DNA of 36,387 bases, taken from Lachnospiraceae bacterium (GTDB lineage Bacteria; Bacillota; Clostridia; Lachnospirales; Lachnospiraceae). A program made the position numbers and the translations under genes. Shown in pieces: positions 8,389 through 17,540 of this stretch; positions within the stretch are counted from its first letter, which is position 1; the number at the start of each line of letters is the position of its first letter. The notes beneath the pieces were generated by a model. It ran no database searches and was not told the DNA's origin. It saw only the letters and a list, made by a program, of their open reading frames with translations. Where the stretch lies: NCBI GenBank assembly GCA_017470735.1, contig JAFUYB010000031.1:1-36387 (forward strand). Direction: 5' to 3'.

Positions 8389-8591
8389 AGTCGCTGGACG
8401 GCAGAACGGCGCCGTGGATGGTACTGGGGCTGTGCCTGCCGCTGGCCGGATTCATCCTGTGCATGGCGTGGAAGGATACGCGGGAAGCCGACGCAAAGGC
8501 AGCAGGAACGGGGGCGTTTCTGGGCATCCTCGTCTCCGCGGCCCTGTATGCGGCGGTCACGGCGGGAACCATGCTGCGGCTGTTCCTGTGA
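8313..8591 (+). CDS. small two-helix membrane protein
   Basis: This 92-residue protein has AAAGGAGG at 8299-8306, seven bases before the ATG. It starts inside the 3' end of the repeat-protein gene in another frame, giving a 76-base overlap. After a polar N-terminus come two membrane helices: about residues 33-52 (APWMVLGLCLPLAGFILCMA) and about 64-90. The loop between them, WKDTREADAKAAGTGAFLG, matches a pattern common in small Bacillota membrane proteins (W-K-D, then A-K-A-A-G-x-G-A). No enzymatic role can be read from the sequence. Its position between the adhesin-like genes and the transfer genes suggests an accessory envelope role. Confidence 0.65.
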   Translation: MENGQQRRQDSGQDGSIFETVGRNLKSLDGRTAPWMVLGLCLPLAGFILCMAWKDTREADAKAAGTGAFLGILVSAALYAAVTAGTMLRLFL

Positions 8592-8646
8592 CGGCCGGCG
8601 CGCAGAATGCAGCGGAAAACGACGACATGGCGGGAGGTGAGGCGCA

Positions 8647-9135
8647 GTGCAGGAGGAAACGGCTGACAAGTGCGTGGCGGTGGTCATAAACGGAGGGAAG
8701 ATATCAGAGCAGATTTTAAGGGACGCCGTCATGCAGGCAATGCAGACGATGGAAACCAACAGGACGGGGGACGGAAAGGAAGCGACCTACCGGGGGAAGG
8801 TGAGAATCGTGGATCTCGCGCCGGAGGGCGGGGAGCTTGCCAGCATCGAGATCACGGACAGGAACATACGCTCCTTTGAACGGTACGCAAGGAAATACGG
8901 TGTAGCCTATGCCCTGAAAAAGGACCGTTCGCGGAAGCCTCCGCGTTACATCGTGTTCTTCAGGACGAAACAGGCTTCCCAGATGGAGGAGGCCTTCAGG
9001 GAGTACACGGCCAGGGCGCTGGACAGGGGGGAAAAACCGTCCATCATGGAAGCGGTGAGAAGAGCCGCCCGGCAGCAGACGAAGCACAGGGAGCGGGAAA
9101 GGACAAAGCAGAAATCACGGAGCGAGGCGAGATAA
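8647..9135 (+). CDS. pcfB: PcfB family protein (DUF3801), coupling-protein partner
   Basis: This 162-residue protein has a GTG start preceded by GGGAGGTGA. It shows the PcfB/DUF3801 pattern: a short N-terminal helix region (ILRDAVMQAMQTM), the basic core GKVRIVDLAPEGGELASIEI, then IRSFERYARKYGVAYALKKD and YIVFFRTKQASQMEEAFREY. The C-terminal tail is very basic. In pCF10 of Enterococcus, PcfB is needed with the coupling protein PcfC for transfer. Here it sits directly before the VirD4/PcfC-like gene with a one-base overlap, which supports the same partnership. Confidence 0.8.
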   Translation: MQEETADKCVAVVINGGKISEQILRDAVMQAMQTMETNRTGDGKEATYRGKVRIVDLAPEGGELASIEITDRNIRSFERYARKYGVAYALKKDRSRKPPRYIVFFRTKQASQMEEAFREYTARALDRGEKPSIMEAVRRAARQQTKHRERERTKQKSRSEAR

Positions 9136-10886
9136 TGGAAAGAAAGAAGACATTCGCAGCGGCAGCAGCGGCAATCATGGCATTTTATCTGGGAAACCGC
9201 CTGTCATGGCTGTACGGGTACTGCAACGGAAGCAGCAGCGCGGAGCGCTTGGCGGTTCTTGCCGTCAACTTGGAGCAGGCGTTCAGGCCGTATCCCAGCT
9301 TCGCAGTGAAGGATCTCGCAGCAGGGCTTTCCGCCGCGGCGATCACGGCGGGCGCCATGCTGCTGCGCATGCTGGACGCGAAAAAATTCCGCAAGGGCAC
9401 GGAGTACGGCTCGGCGAGGTGGGGCAGGCGCAGGGACATAGCGCCGTTCATGGACAGGAAGGATCCCGCCAACAACATGATCCTGACTGCCACGGAGGGC
9501 CTCAGGCTGCGGGGCAGGCCGGAGCATCCGAAGTACGAACGCAACAAGAACGCCATCGTCATCGGAGGGAGCGGCAGCGGCAAGACGAGGTTTTTCGTGA
9601 AACCGAACCTGATGCAGATGACGGAAGGCGTAAGCTACATCGTCACGGATCCGAAGGGAACGGTGGCCGCCGAGTGCGGGCGCATGCTCGTCCGGCACGG
9701 GTACGGCATGAAGATATTCAACACGGTCAATTTCACGAAGTCGATGCACTACAACCCGTTTGAGTACATCAGGAGCGAGAAGGACATCCTGAAGCTCGTC
9801 AACACGCTGATCATGAACACGAAAGGCGAGGGCGGGAACCAGGGGGAGGACTTCTGGGTGAAGAGCGAGCGCCTGCTCTACGCGGCGTACATCGGCTACA
9901 TCTGGTATGAGGCGCCGGAGGACGAAAAGAATTTCTCCACGCTGATCGAGATGATCAACGGCTCCGGGGCGCGTGAAGACGACGAGGACTACAAAAGCCC
10001 CATTGATGAAATGTTCGACAGGCTGGAAGCGAAGGAGCCGGATCATTTCGCGGTGAGGCAGTACCGCAAATACAAGCTGGCAGCAGGAAAGACCGCGAAA
10101 AGCATACTGATTTCCTGCGGGGCGAGGCTTGCCCCTTTCGACATAGGGGAGCTGAGGGAGATCATGGCATACGACGAGATGGAGCTGGACAGGATAGGGG
10201 AGAAGAAGACTGCGATGTTCATCATCATTTCCGACACGGACACGACCTTCAATTTCGTCGTGGCGATGATGTACACGCAGATGTTCAACCTGCTGTGCGA
10301 ACGCGCGGACGACATCCATGGCGGAAAGCTGCCTTACCATGTGAGGATACTGGCGGACGAGTTTGCCAACATCGGCAGGATCCCGAACTTCGACAAGCTG
10401 ATCGCGACAATCCGGAGCAGGGAGATTTCGGTCGCCGTCATCCTGCAGTCGATGTCCCAGCTGAAAACCATGTACAAGGACGCGGCGGAGACGATATCGG
10501 GGAACTGCGACACGATGCTGTTCCTGGGCGGCAAGGAGGCATCCACGCTCAAAGAGATATCGGAGGTCCTCGGGAAAGAGACGATCGACCTGTGCACCAC
10601 GTCTGACACCAGGGGGCAGGGCAGGTCATCGGGCATCAATTACCAAAAGGCGGGGAAAGAGCTGATGACGAAGGACGAGCTCGCCGTCATGGACGGGGGA
10701 AAGTGCATTCTGCAGGTGAGGGGCGTGCGGCCGTTCTTTTCGGACAAATACGACATCACCGGACATCCCCGGTACAGGGAGCTGTCAGACCATGACAGGA
10801 AAAACGCGTTCGACACCGGGGCATATGTCAGGGCACGGTGCAGGATAAGGCAGTCGGACATGGCGGAAGTCTACGAGTGCGGATGA
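9135..10886 (+). CDS. virD4: VirD4/TraG-family type IV coupling protein (PcfC-like)
   Basis: This 583-residue membrane ATPase links the relaxosome to the secretion channel. Two N-terminal hydrophobic segments lie at about residues 7-22 and 60-78. A Walker A motif GGSGSGKT is at 144-151, followed by FVKPNLMQM. A Walker B motif is at about 404-410 (RILADEF), and the typical coupling-protein segment VILQSMSQLKTMYK follows. Length and motifs are complete for the family. The gene overlaps pcfB by one base (TAATG), consistent with tight coupling. Confidence 0.93.
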   Translation: MERKKTFAAAAAAIMAFYLGNRLSWLYGYCNGSSSAERLAVLAVNLEQAFRPYPSFAVKDLAAGLSAAAITAGAMLLRMLDAKKFRKGTEYGSARWGRRRDIAPFMDRKDPANNMILTATEGLRLRGRPEHPKYERNKNAIVIGGSGSGKTRFFVKPNLMQMTEGVSYIVTDPKGTVAAECGRMLVRHGYGMKIFNTVNFTKSMHYNPFEYIRSEKDILKLVNTLIMNTKGEGGNQGEDFWVKSERLLYAAYIGYIWYEAPEDEKNFSTLIEMINGSGAREDDEDYKSPIDEMFDRLEAKEPDHFAVRQYRKYKLAAGKTAKSILISCGARLAPFDIGELREIMAYDEMELDRIGEKKTAMFIIISDTDTTFNFVVAMMYTQMFNLLCERADDIHGGKLPYHVRILADEFANIGRIPNFDKLIATIRSREISVAVILQSMSQLKTMYKDAAETISGNCDTMLFLGGKEASTLKEISEVLGKETIDLCTTSDTRGQGRSSGINYQKAGKELMTKDELAVMDGGKCILQVRGVRPFFSDKYDITGHPRYRELSDHDRKNAFDTGAYVRARCRIRQSDMAEVYECG

Positions 10887-11007
10887 AAACGCCGCAGGGA
10901 GAAACGGACGCCGGAACGGCGGGAAAGGCACGGGCAAAGAGGAAAGCAGGGCTCTTTTCCCCGCATAACGGGAAGATCAGAACAGAAAAAGAAATCGGAG
11001 GTATGAA

Positions 11008-11223
11008 ATGGCAGTATTCACAACGGGAATCACGGTGCTCCAGAAAATCGTCATCGCCATCGGCGCAGGGCTCTGCGTCTGGGGCGGAATCAACCTGATG
11101 GAAGGCTATGGCGGGGACAACCCCGGAAGCAAGAGCCAGGGAATCAAGCAGCTCCTCGCGGGCGGGGGCGTCATTATTATCGGAACGACGCTCGTGCCGC
11201 TGCTGTCCGGGCTCCTGAATTAA
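11008..11223 (+). CDS. Maff2 family small membrane protein (VirB2/TrbC-like)
   Basis: This 71-residue protein has GGAGG before the start. It has two hydrophobic helices (about 9-26 and 48-68) around a short loop with Gly-Asn-Pro-Gly, and ends LLAGGGVIIIGTTLVPLLSG. This is the Maff2 pattern, always seen in this position between the coupling protein and the TrbL-like protein in Tn1549-like elements. By position and topology it may be the pilin-like or channel-lining subunit, but that role is inferred. A gap of 121 bases without a supported gene separates it from virD4. Confidence 0.8.
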   Translation: MAVFTTGITVLQKIVIAIGAGLCVWGGINLMEGYGGDNPGSKSQGIKQLLAGGGVIIIGTTLVPLLSGLLN

Positions 11224-11234
11224 GGAGGCCGAAG

Positions 11235-12107
11235 ATGCTGGAGGGCATTTTTGAGGAAATCGCGGAATGGATGCACGGGCTGCTCGCTGACATGGTGCTC
11301 GCTGACATGGAAGCGATGTACGCAGACGCGGACGGCCAGGCGGGGATGATCGCGGGAGCCGTAGCGGTGACGCCGCAGGGATGGAACGCGCCGGTCTATT
11401 CCATGATAAGGAACCTGTCCGACTCGATAATGATGCCGGTGGCGGGCATCATCATTACCTATGTCCTGTGCTATGAGCTGGTGTCCATGCTGACCGAAAA
11501 GAACAACATGCACGACATCGACACATGGATGTTCTTCAAGTACCTGATCAAAGCGTGGATCGCGGTCTACCTGGTGTCGCATACGTTCGACATCACGCTT
11601 GCGGTTTTCGAAATGGGAAGCAGGATGGCGAAAACGGCGGCGGAAAGCATACGGGGAAGCACGGCGCCCGACGCGGCGGAGCTGACGCGGATGCTGGAGG
11701 AGAAGATGGAGGGGATGGGCCTCGGCGAGCTGTTCCTGCTCGAAATAGAGGCATCCTTCGTGACAGTCGGGACGCAGATCCTGTCCGCGCTGACGGCGGT
11801 CATCCTTTATGCGAGGATGGTGGAAATCTACCTGTACATATCGGTCGCCCCCGTGCCGTTCGCCACATTTTCCAACCGCGAGTGGGGGCAGATAGGGAAC
11901 AACTACCTGCGCGGGCTCTTCGCGCTGGCGTTCCAGGGGTTCTTCATCATGGCGTGCGTCGGGATCAACGCAGTGCTGGTGGAATCGGTCCACACGGCGG
12001 ACAACATCCACGCGGCGCTGTTCGGCACGGCGGCGTACATGGCAATCCTCTTCGTCTCCCTGCGCAGGACAAAGGGGCTGAGCCAGTCGGTATTCAGCGC
12101 GCATTAG
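11235..12107 (+). CDS. TrbL/VirB6-like conjugative membrane protein
   Basis: This 290-residue polytopic protein starts 11 bases after the Maff2 gene, with a ribosome site in AAGGAGG. It begins with an amphipathic region (EGIFEEIAEWMHGLLADMV). Hydrophobic segments then lie at about residues 71-85, 100-125, 180-205, 225-245 and 255-275. Segments such as WMFFKYLIKAWIAVYLVSHT and YLYISVAPVPFATFSNREWG are typical of the TrbL family in Gram-positive elements. It should form the inner-membrane channel with VirB4 and PrgI. An in-frame duplication of LADM(V/E) is seen near residues 16-25. Confidence 0.85.
   Translation: MLEGIFEEIAEWMHGLLADMVLADMEAMYADADGQAGMIAGAVAVTPQGWNAPVYSMIRNLSDSIMMPVAGIIITYVLCYELVSMLTEKNNMHDIDTWMFFKYLIKAWIAVYLVSHTFDITLAVFEMGSRMAKTAAESIRGSTAPDAAELTRMLEEKMEGMGLGELFLLEIEASFVTVGTQILSALTAVILYARMVEIYLYISVAPVPFATFSNREWGQIGNNYLRGLFALAFQGFFIMACVGINAVLVESVHTADNIHAALFGTAAYMAILFVSLRRTKGLSQSVFSAH
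11281..11310 (+). repeat. perfect 15-bp tandem duplication inside the trbL-like gene
   Basis: TGCTCGCTGACATGG occurs twice back to back (11281-11295 and 11296-11310). It adds one extra set of five residues (LADMV LADME) without breaking the frame. It looks like a recent slippage event. Confidence 0.9.
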
Positions 12108-12141
12108 CGCGGGAATGGAAATGGAAAGGAAGTGAACAACT

Positions 12142-12711
12142 ATGGCATATGTTACGGTGCCGAAGGATCTGGACAGGGTCAAGAACAAGGTAGCGTTCAA
12201 CCTGACGCTGCGGCAGGCCGCCTGCATCGGGCTGGCCGCTTCTGCCGGCGTGCCGTTTTATTTTCTGACGCGGGACGCGGTCGGGGCGTCGAACGCGGCT
12301 TCGGGAATGGTCATCCTGATGCTGCCGGTTTTTTTCTTCGCGTTGTATGAGAAAGACGGGCTGCCGCTGGAGAAAGTGCTGATGAACGCCATCACGGTGC
12401 ACCTGCTTAGGCCGGCAGAAAGGCGGTACGAAAGGGAGGCAGGGGAAGCCGGGAAAAGGAAGGGCACGGGAGGAATCAGGAAAGAAACGGCAGATCCGGA
12501 AAATGGGAAAGAGAGGACCGGGAGCGGGACGCTCCTGCCGGAGCCGGACAGAGGGCTCCCCGGCAAGCGGGCAGAAGCCGCGCATGACGGGGAAGCGGAA
12601 ACGGAAGACGGGACGGAGCCCCGTGCCCCTGCCGGGCCGCGGGCAGGGCAGGAGGCATACCTGGACGGCCTGCTCGAAAGCATGGAAGGAGGCGGGGCAC
12701 GGCATGGTTAA
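12142..12711 (+). CDS. prgI: PrgI family conjugation protein
   Basis: This 189-residue protein starts MAYVTVPKDLDRVKNKVAFNL, the PrgI signature. Two membrane helices follow at about residues 28-45 and 55-75, then ALYEKDGLPLEKVLMNAI. The C-terminal 100 residues are a long charged, low-complexity tail rich in Glu, Gly, Lys and Arg, ending in an amphipathic AYLDGLLESMEG segment. PrgI proteins are VirB3-like partners of VirB4. The gene overlaps virB4 by 8 bases, fitting that partnership. The tail is longer than the conserved core and probably disordered. Confidence 0.85.
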   Translation: MAYVTVPKDLDRVKNKVAFNLTLRQAACIGLAASAGVPFYFLTRDAVGASNAASGMVILMLPVFFFALYEKDGLPLEKVLMNAITVHLLRPAERRYEREAGEAGKRKGTGGIRKETADPENGKERTGSGTLLPEPDRGLPGKRAEAAHDGEAETEDGTEPRAPAGPRAGQEAYLDGLLESMEGGGARHG

Positions 12712-15076
12712 AAAGAAAAAAATGTCCGCGCAGGACTCCATACCCTACCGTGAAATGGCCAGGGACGGGATATGCCGCATCAGAAACGGACTGTATTCCA
12801 AGACGGTGCAGTTCTTCGACATCAACTACCGCCTGGCGCAGAAAGAAGACAGGGCAGCCATCTTCGGGGGCTGGTGCGGTTTCCTGAACTACTTCGACAG
12901 CGCCGTCCATATCGAGATCACGTTCGTCAACCGCCGCGGCGGGATGCGGGAATACGAGGACGCGGTTGCGATCGCGCCGAAGCACGACGCGTTCGATGAG
13001 GAGCGGGCGGAGTACGCGGGAATGCTCAGGGAGCAGCTCGCAAAAGGGAACAACGGCATCAGGCGGGCGAAGTACGTGACCTTTGCCACGGAGGCAAAGG
13101 ACATCAGCGAGGCACGGCCCCGGCTGGAACGGATTGAGGCGGACATGAGGAACAATTTCAAGGCAATCGGAGTGCGGAGCGAGCCTTTGGACGGAAGGGA
13201 AAGGCTGAAACTGCTGTACGAGGAGTTCCATCCGGGCGTTGCGGAACCATTTTCCTTCTCCTACCGGGAAATGGAGGCGGGGAGGTCCACGAAAGATTAC
13301 ATCGCGCCGGAATCGTTTTATTTCGGAAGCAGCAGGGACTTTTGCATCGGGAAGCACCGCTGCGCGGCATCCTACCTGCAGCTTTCCGCGCCGGAGCTGT
13401 CAGACAGGATGCTTGCGGATTTCCTCGACCTCGACCTTGACCTCACCGTGTCGCTGCATCTGTCGCCGATCGGTCAGGCGGAGGCGGTCAGGCTCGTGAA
13501 AGGCAAGGTGTCGGACATCGACCGCATGAAGATAGAGGAGCAGAAGCGGGCGGTGCGTTCCGGCTACGACATGGACATCCTGCCTTCGGACCTGAACACT
13601 TTCGGCGATGACGCAAAAAGACTGCTTCACGACCTGCAGTCGAGGAACGAGCGGCTGTTCACGGCGACGGCCATCTTCGTCAACAGGGCAGGGTCGAAGC
13701 GGGAGCTTGCCGATGCCGTCTACCAGACGGCGGGCGTGGCCTTAAAGCACAACTGCAGGCTGGAACGCCTTTCCTGCATGCAGGAGGACGGGCTGATGAG
13801 CGCGCTCCCCCTGGGCGAAAACCGCATCCCCATCGGGCGGCGGCTCACGACGACGGCGGCCGCGGTCTTCGTGCCGTTCACAGCCGAGGAGCTGTTCATG
13901 CGGGGGCAGTCAGTGTACTACGGGCTGAACGCCATATCGAACAACATGATCATGGCGGACCGGAAGAAGCTGAAGAACCCGAACGGCCTGATCCTGGGCA
14001 CGCCGGGCAGCGGCAAGAGTTTTTCGGCGAAGCGCGAGATGGCGAACGCATTCTTTGTGACGGACGACGACATCATCATCTGTGACCCGGAAGCGGAGTA
14101 CAGCCCGCTCGTGCAGGCGCTCGGCGGGCAGGTCATCCATATCTCGCCGTCAGGCAGGGATCATGTGAACCCGATGGACATCAACATGAATTACGCGGAC
14201 GGCGACAGCCCGCTCGGCGTGAAAGCCGATTTCATACTGTCCCTGTGCGAGCTGATTATGGGAAGCCGGGACGGAATCGAGGCGCAGGAGAGGTCTGTCA
14301 TCGACCGCTGCCTGCCTGCTGTTTACGAAAGATATTTCTCAGATCCGCGCCCGGAAAACATGCCGGTGCTGGGAGACCTGCACGAGCATCTCCTGCGCCA
14401 GCCGGAAGAACAGGCGGGGCGCATCGCGACAGCGCTGGAAATCTATGTCAGGGGTTCTTTAAATGTCTTCAACCACCGGACGAACGTGGCCCTCGGCAGC
14501 CGCATCGTCTGTTTTGATATCAAGGATTTAGGCAAGCAGCTCAAAAAAATCGGGATGCTCGTCATACAGGACCAGGTCTGGAACCGCGTGTCGGCGAACA
14601 GGGAGAGCCGGAAGTCCACGAGGTACTACATCGATGAGATGCACCTGCTCCTGAAGGAAGAGCAGACGGCGGCGTACACGGCCGAGATATGGAAACGGTT
14701 CCGCAAGTGGGGAGGAATACCGACAGGGCTGACGCAGAACGTCAAGGACCTGCTCGCAAGCCGCGAGATCGAGAACATTTTCGAGAACTCGGACTTCATA
14801 CTGATGCTCAACCAGGCAGCGGGCGACCGGGAGATTCTGGCGGACCACCTGTCCATTTCGCCGAAGCAGCTTTCTTATGTGACGAACAGCGGGGAGGGCG
14901 AGGGCCTCCTGTTCTTCGGCAACACGATTGTCCCGTTCATCGACCGCTTCCCGCACGACCTGAAACTGTACGCGCTGATGACGACGAAGCCGGAAGAGGC
15001 CGGAATGCGCAGGGGAAAGGAAGCTGAAAGCACGGGCAGGAAGCCGGGCGGAAGGAAAGACGGGGCATGGCAATGA
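12704..15076 (+). CDS. virB4: VirB4/TraE-family conjugation ATPase
   Basis: This product has 790 residues from ATG 12704, chosen because an AAGGAGG precedes it and the chain then starts with the family's SIPYREMARDGICRI. An upstream extension of the frame is not supported. The N-terminal domain (about 1-400) is followed by Walker A GTPGSGKS at about 432-439 with IICDPEAEY after it, and by Walker B YYIDEMHLLL at about 641-650 (Asp644, Glu645). The conserved WGGIPTGLTQNVKDLL segment is present. It powers assembly of the channel and substrate transfer. All expected motifs are intact. Confidence 0.93.
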   Translation: MVKKKKMSAQDSIPYREMARDGICRIRNGLYSKTVQFFDINYRLAQKEDRAAIFGGWCGFLNYFDSAVHIEITFVNRRGGMREYEDAVAIAPKHDAFDEERAEYAGMLREQLAKGNNGIRRAKYVTFATEAKDISEARPRLERIEADMRNNFKAIGVRSEPLDGRERLKLLYEEFHPGVAEPFSFSYREMEAGRSTKDYIAPESFYFGSSRDFCIGKHRCAASYLQLSAPELSDRMLADFLDLDLDLTVSLHLSPIGQAEAVRLVKGKVSDIDRMKIEEQKRAVRSGYDMDILPSDLNTFGDDAKRLLHDLQSRNERLFTATAIFVNRAGSKRELADAVYQTAGVALKHNCRLERLSCMQEDGLMSALPLGENRIPIGRRLTTTAAAVFVPFTAEELFMRGQSVYYGLNAISNNMIMADRKKLKNPNGLILGTPGSGKSFSAKREMANAFFVTDDDIIICDPEAEYSPLVQALGGQVIHISPSGRDHVNPMDINMNYADGDSPLGVKADFILSLCELIMGSRDGIEAQERSVIDRCLPAVYERYFSDPRPENMPVLGDLHEHLLRQPEEQAGRIATALEIYVRGSLNVFNHRTNVALGSRIVCFDIKDLGKQLKKIGMLVIQDQVWNRVSANRESRKSTRYYIDEMHLLLKEEQTAAYTAEIWKRFRKWGGIPTGLTQNVKDLLASREIENIFENSDFILMLNQAAGDREILADHLSISPKQLSYVTNSGEGEGLLFFGNTIVPFIDRFPHDLKLYALMTTKPEEAGMRRGKEAESTGRKPGGRKDGAWQ

Positions 15077-15088
15077 CGGAGGGCAGCA

Positions 15089-16345
15089 ATGGCGAAAGGA
15101 CATTTTCCGGACGGGATACAAAGCAGGACGGAACGGGACGGGAGGAAAGCGGTTCAGAGAAAAAGGTACAGGCGGGCGTACCAGGAGGCAAAGAGGCAGG
15201 GGGAATCCCCGGATCTGTTTTTTTCTGCCAGAGATACTGCAGCCTGCGCCGCAGGAAAGGCGTCCGGCAGACGCCGGGCGGGCACGGCAGGGGCATATTC
15301 CGGCAGAAAGAGGGCAGAGGATGCCGCAGCTGGCCTTATCGTGCTTGCGGCCATGCTGGTTATGTCGCTGTATTCCGGCTGCGCGGCCCTGCTCGGCAGC
15401 GGGGCGGCCGTCATTTCCACGACATACCCGGGGGAAAGCGCCGGGATAAGAACCGCCGATGAAGCGTACCGTGCCCTTGAACGGGAACTGGATGCCCAGG
15501 TCAACGGCATGGAAAGGACGCATCCGGGCTATGACGAGTACAGGTACCAGGTGGACGAAATCACGCACGACCCGTTCCAGCTGGCGTCGCTGCTGTCGGC
15601 CAGATTCGGCAGTTACGGGCTTTCCGATGTGGAGGGCGAGCTGCCGGCGATACTGAACCTGCAGTACGAACTGGCGGTGGCGGAAGAAACGGAAATGCGG
15701 ACGCGGACTTCCGCCGATCCGGAAACGGGAGAAGTGTCCGTAGAGGAATATGAACACCGCATACTGGACATTTCACTGACCAACTTCGGTCTGGACAGGG
15801 CGGCAGGGCAGTACCTGACAGAAAGCCAGTATGGGCTTTACCGGGCGTACAATGCGACGAAAGGCAACCGCAAGGAACTGTTCGACGAGGAGGAGATTAC
15901 GGCGGACCCATCGGGCGGAGCGGGCGGGGGCGCGGCATACGACATCCCGCCGGAGGCACTGTCGGACGAGCGTTTTGCGAGGATGATCCGCGAAGCGGAA
16001 AAATATCTCGGCTATCCGTATGTGTGGGGCGGTTCATCGCCGTCCACGAGTTTCGACTGTTCCGGGTTCGTCTCGTGGGTGGTCAACAACAGCGGCAACG
16101 GGTGGAACGTCGGCAGACAGACGGCGGAAGGGCTGCGCCGGCTGTGCACGCCGGTGCCCGCGGAAGACGCGAGGCCGGGAGACCTGGTGTTCTTCCAGGG
16201 AACTTACAGCACAAACGGTGCATCGCACATAGGAATCTATGCAGGCGGCGGGATGATGATCCACTGCGGGAAGCCCGTGCAGTACACGAGCATCAACACG
16301 CCATACTGGAAACAGCATTTTTATATGTTCGGGCGTCTGGCTTGA
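15089..16345 (+). CDS. NlpC/P60 peptidoglycan hydrolase of the transfer system
   Basis: This 418-residue protein has a basic cytoplasmic tail of about 85 residues, one membrane helix (about 88-108, AGLIVLAAMLVMSLYSG), a linking domain, and a C-terminal NlpC/P60 domain from about residue 290 (MIREAEKYLGYPYVWGG). The catalytic cysteine is Cys324 in FDCSGFVSWV, the histidine is His380 in GASHIGIYAGGG, and the third polar residue is probably His392 in MMIHCGKP. It cleaves stem peptides to let the channel cross the wall, like the Tn916 CwlT-type enzymes. It lies 12 bases downstream of virB4. No separate lysozyme-type domain could be recognised in the middle section. Confidence 0.9.
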   Translation: MAKGHFPDGIQSRTERDGRKAVQRKRYRRAYQEAKRQGESPDLFFSARDTAACAAGKASGRRRAGTAGAYSGRKRAEDAAAGLIVLAAMLVMSLYSGCAALLGSGAAVISTTYPGESAGIRTADEAYRALERELDAQVNGMERTHPGYDEYRYQVDEITHDPFQLASLLSARFGSYGLSDVEGELPAILNLQYELAVAEETEMRTRTSADPETGEVSVEEYEHRILDISLTNFGLDRAAGQYLTESQYGLYRAYNATKGNRKELFDEEEITADPSGGAGGGAAYDIPPEALSDERFARMIREAEKYLGYPYVWGGSSPSTSFDCSGFVSWVVNNSGNGWNVGRQTAEGLRRLCTPVPAEDARPGDLVFFQGTYSTNGASHIGIYAGGGMMIHCGKPVQYTSINTPYWKQHFYMFGRLA

Positions 16346-16465
16346 GGCCGGACGGCGGGAGACGCGGCAGGAAATGAAAGGAAAGGGCGGAAACAGAGAA
16401 AGCAGCGCAAAAAAGACAGATGCTTTCCTGAAGGGGAAGCGCCTATGCGGGAGAGGAGGAAAAAC

Positions 16466-16777
16466 ATGGGACTGCGGCTGGAGAGGGCGATCGGCGAAGT
16501 GGAACGGATCGACCGGAAGATACTGATGTACCAGAACCAGAAAAAAGAGGCGGAGGCACGCCTGCGGCAGATCGAAAACGAGGAAATCATCCGTTCAGTG
16601 CGTTCGCTGAAGATGAACCGGACGGAGCTGGCCGGGCTGCTGAGGGGGCTGCAGGAAGGCACGGTGCGGCTCTTGGGAACGGACGCGGACGGCAGGATGC
16701 GGGACGGTGCGGCGGGCGGCGCCGCGCCGGCAGGAAAAAAAGAGGAAAGGGAGAATCACGATGAAAGCACGGAATGA
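16466..16777 (+). CDS. DUF4315 family coiled-coil protein
   Basis: The product has 103 residues from ATG 16466, which follows GAGAGGAGG; a further ATG at 16445 lacks a good site. The first 45 residues form a charged coiled coil (RAIGEVERIDRKILMYQNQK) typical of DUF4315 proteins. The conserved MNRTELAGLLRGLQEG segment follows, then a low-complexity tail. These small proteins are a fixed part of Tn1549-like elements and always precede a DUF4366 gene, as here, with a 17-base overlap. Their function is unknown. Confidence 0.8.
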   Translation: MGLRLERAIGEVERIDRKILMYQNQKKEAEARLRQIENEEIIRSVRSLKMNRTELAGLLRGLQEGTVRLLGTDADGRMRDGAAGGAAPAGKKEERENHDESTE

Positions 16778-17540
16778 ACAGAAAAAACGGTGCAGAAAAG
16801 AAACAGCGGCACGGACGGGAGCGCTCCTGCTCTCCTTTTTCATGCTGGCGGCACGGCCCGCGGTGGCGAGGGCAGACTACAGTCCCGCAGGGGAGGACGC
16901 GCAGGAAAGCCTGGCGGCGCCGGAATACGAGCCGCAGTCCGATGCCGTGGTCGCAGAGACCGAAGGACAGCCGTTCTCAGTGGCGGGGAACGGAACGGTC
17001 ATTGACGATGCCGCGGACGACGGCACGAAAGAGTTTTTCACGGTGCGGACAAAAAACAGCCAGACCTTCTTCCTGGTAATCGACCGCGCGGGCACGGCGG
17101 ACAACGCCTACATGCTTTCGATGATCGACGAGGACGACCTGCAGGAGTTCCTGGAGGGAGAAGGGAACCTGGCGGGGCTTTCCCTGCCGCAGACGGAAGA
17201 CCAGGAACAGGAGGAGATCCTGAAGGAAGAAGAACGGGAGAAGGCGGCGGAAGCCGAAAGGCGGAAAGCCGAGACAAAGAAAAATACATGGATTTTCGTG
17301 ATTTTCCTTGCCGCCGCGGGGGCGGCTTTCTGCGGAGGGTATTACTATCTCAGGATCTACAGGCCAAGGAAAGAGGAGGAGGATGCGCCGGACGAACACT
17401 TGGAAGATGCCGGGTATGGCGCGTATGAAGCGGAAGACGAGGAGCCGGACGACGATGAGGGCGCCGCGGAAGCGCGGGAGCCGGAGCGCGGCGGACGGAA
17501 ACATGGAGGGGAAGGCACGGAAGAGGAGGACGAAAAATGA
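16761..17540 (+). CDS. DUF4366 (CD1107-like) membrane protein
   Basis: The product has 259 residues from ATG 16761 with AAAGGGAG upstream. It has a signal peptide (about 1-38, LLLSFFMLAARPAVARA). The external domain (about 70-135) carries the conserved EFFTVRTKNSQTFFLVIDRAG and DNAYMLSMIDEDDLQEFLE. An acidic coiled coil follows, then one membrane helix (about 175-195, WIFVIFLAAAGAAFCGGYYY) and a strongly acidic tail. This matches CD1107-type proteins of clostridial conjugative elements. It lies between DUF4315 and TopB in a tight run and overlaps topB by ATGA. Function unknown; the acidic tail could contact basic transfer proteins. Confidence 0.82.
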   Translation: MKARNEQKKRCRKETAARTGALLLSFFMLAARPAVARADYSPAGEDAQESLAAPEYEPQSDAVVAETEGQPFSVAGNGTVIDDAADDGTKEFFTVRTKNSQTFFLVIDRAGTADNAYMLSMIDEDDLQEFLEGEGNLAGLSLPQTEDQEQEEILKEEEREKAAEAERRKAETKKNTWIFVIFLAAAGAAFCGGYYYLRIYRPRKEEEDAPDEHLEDAGYGAYEAEDEEPDDDEGAAEAREPERGGRKHGGEGTEEEDEK

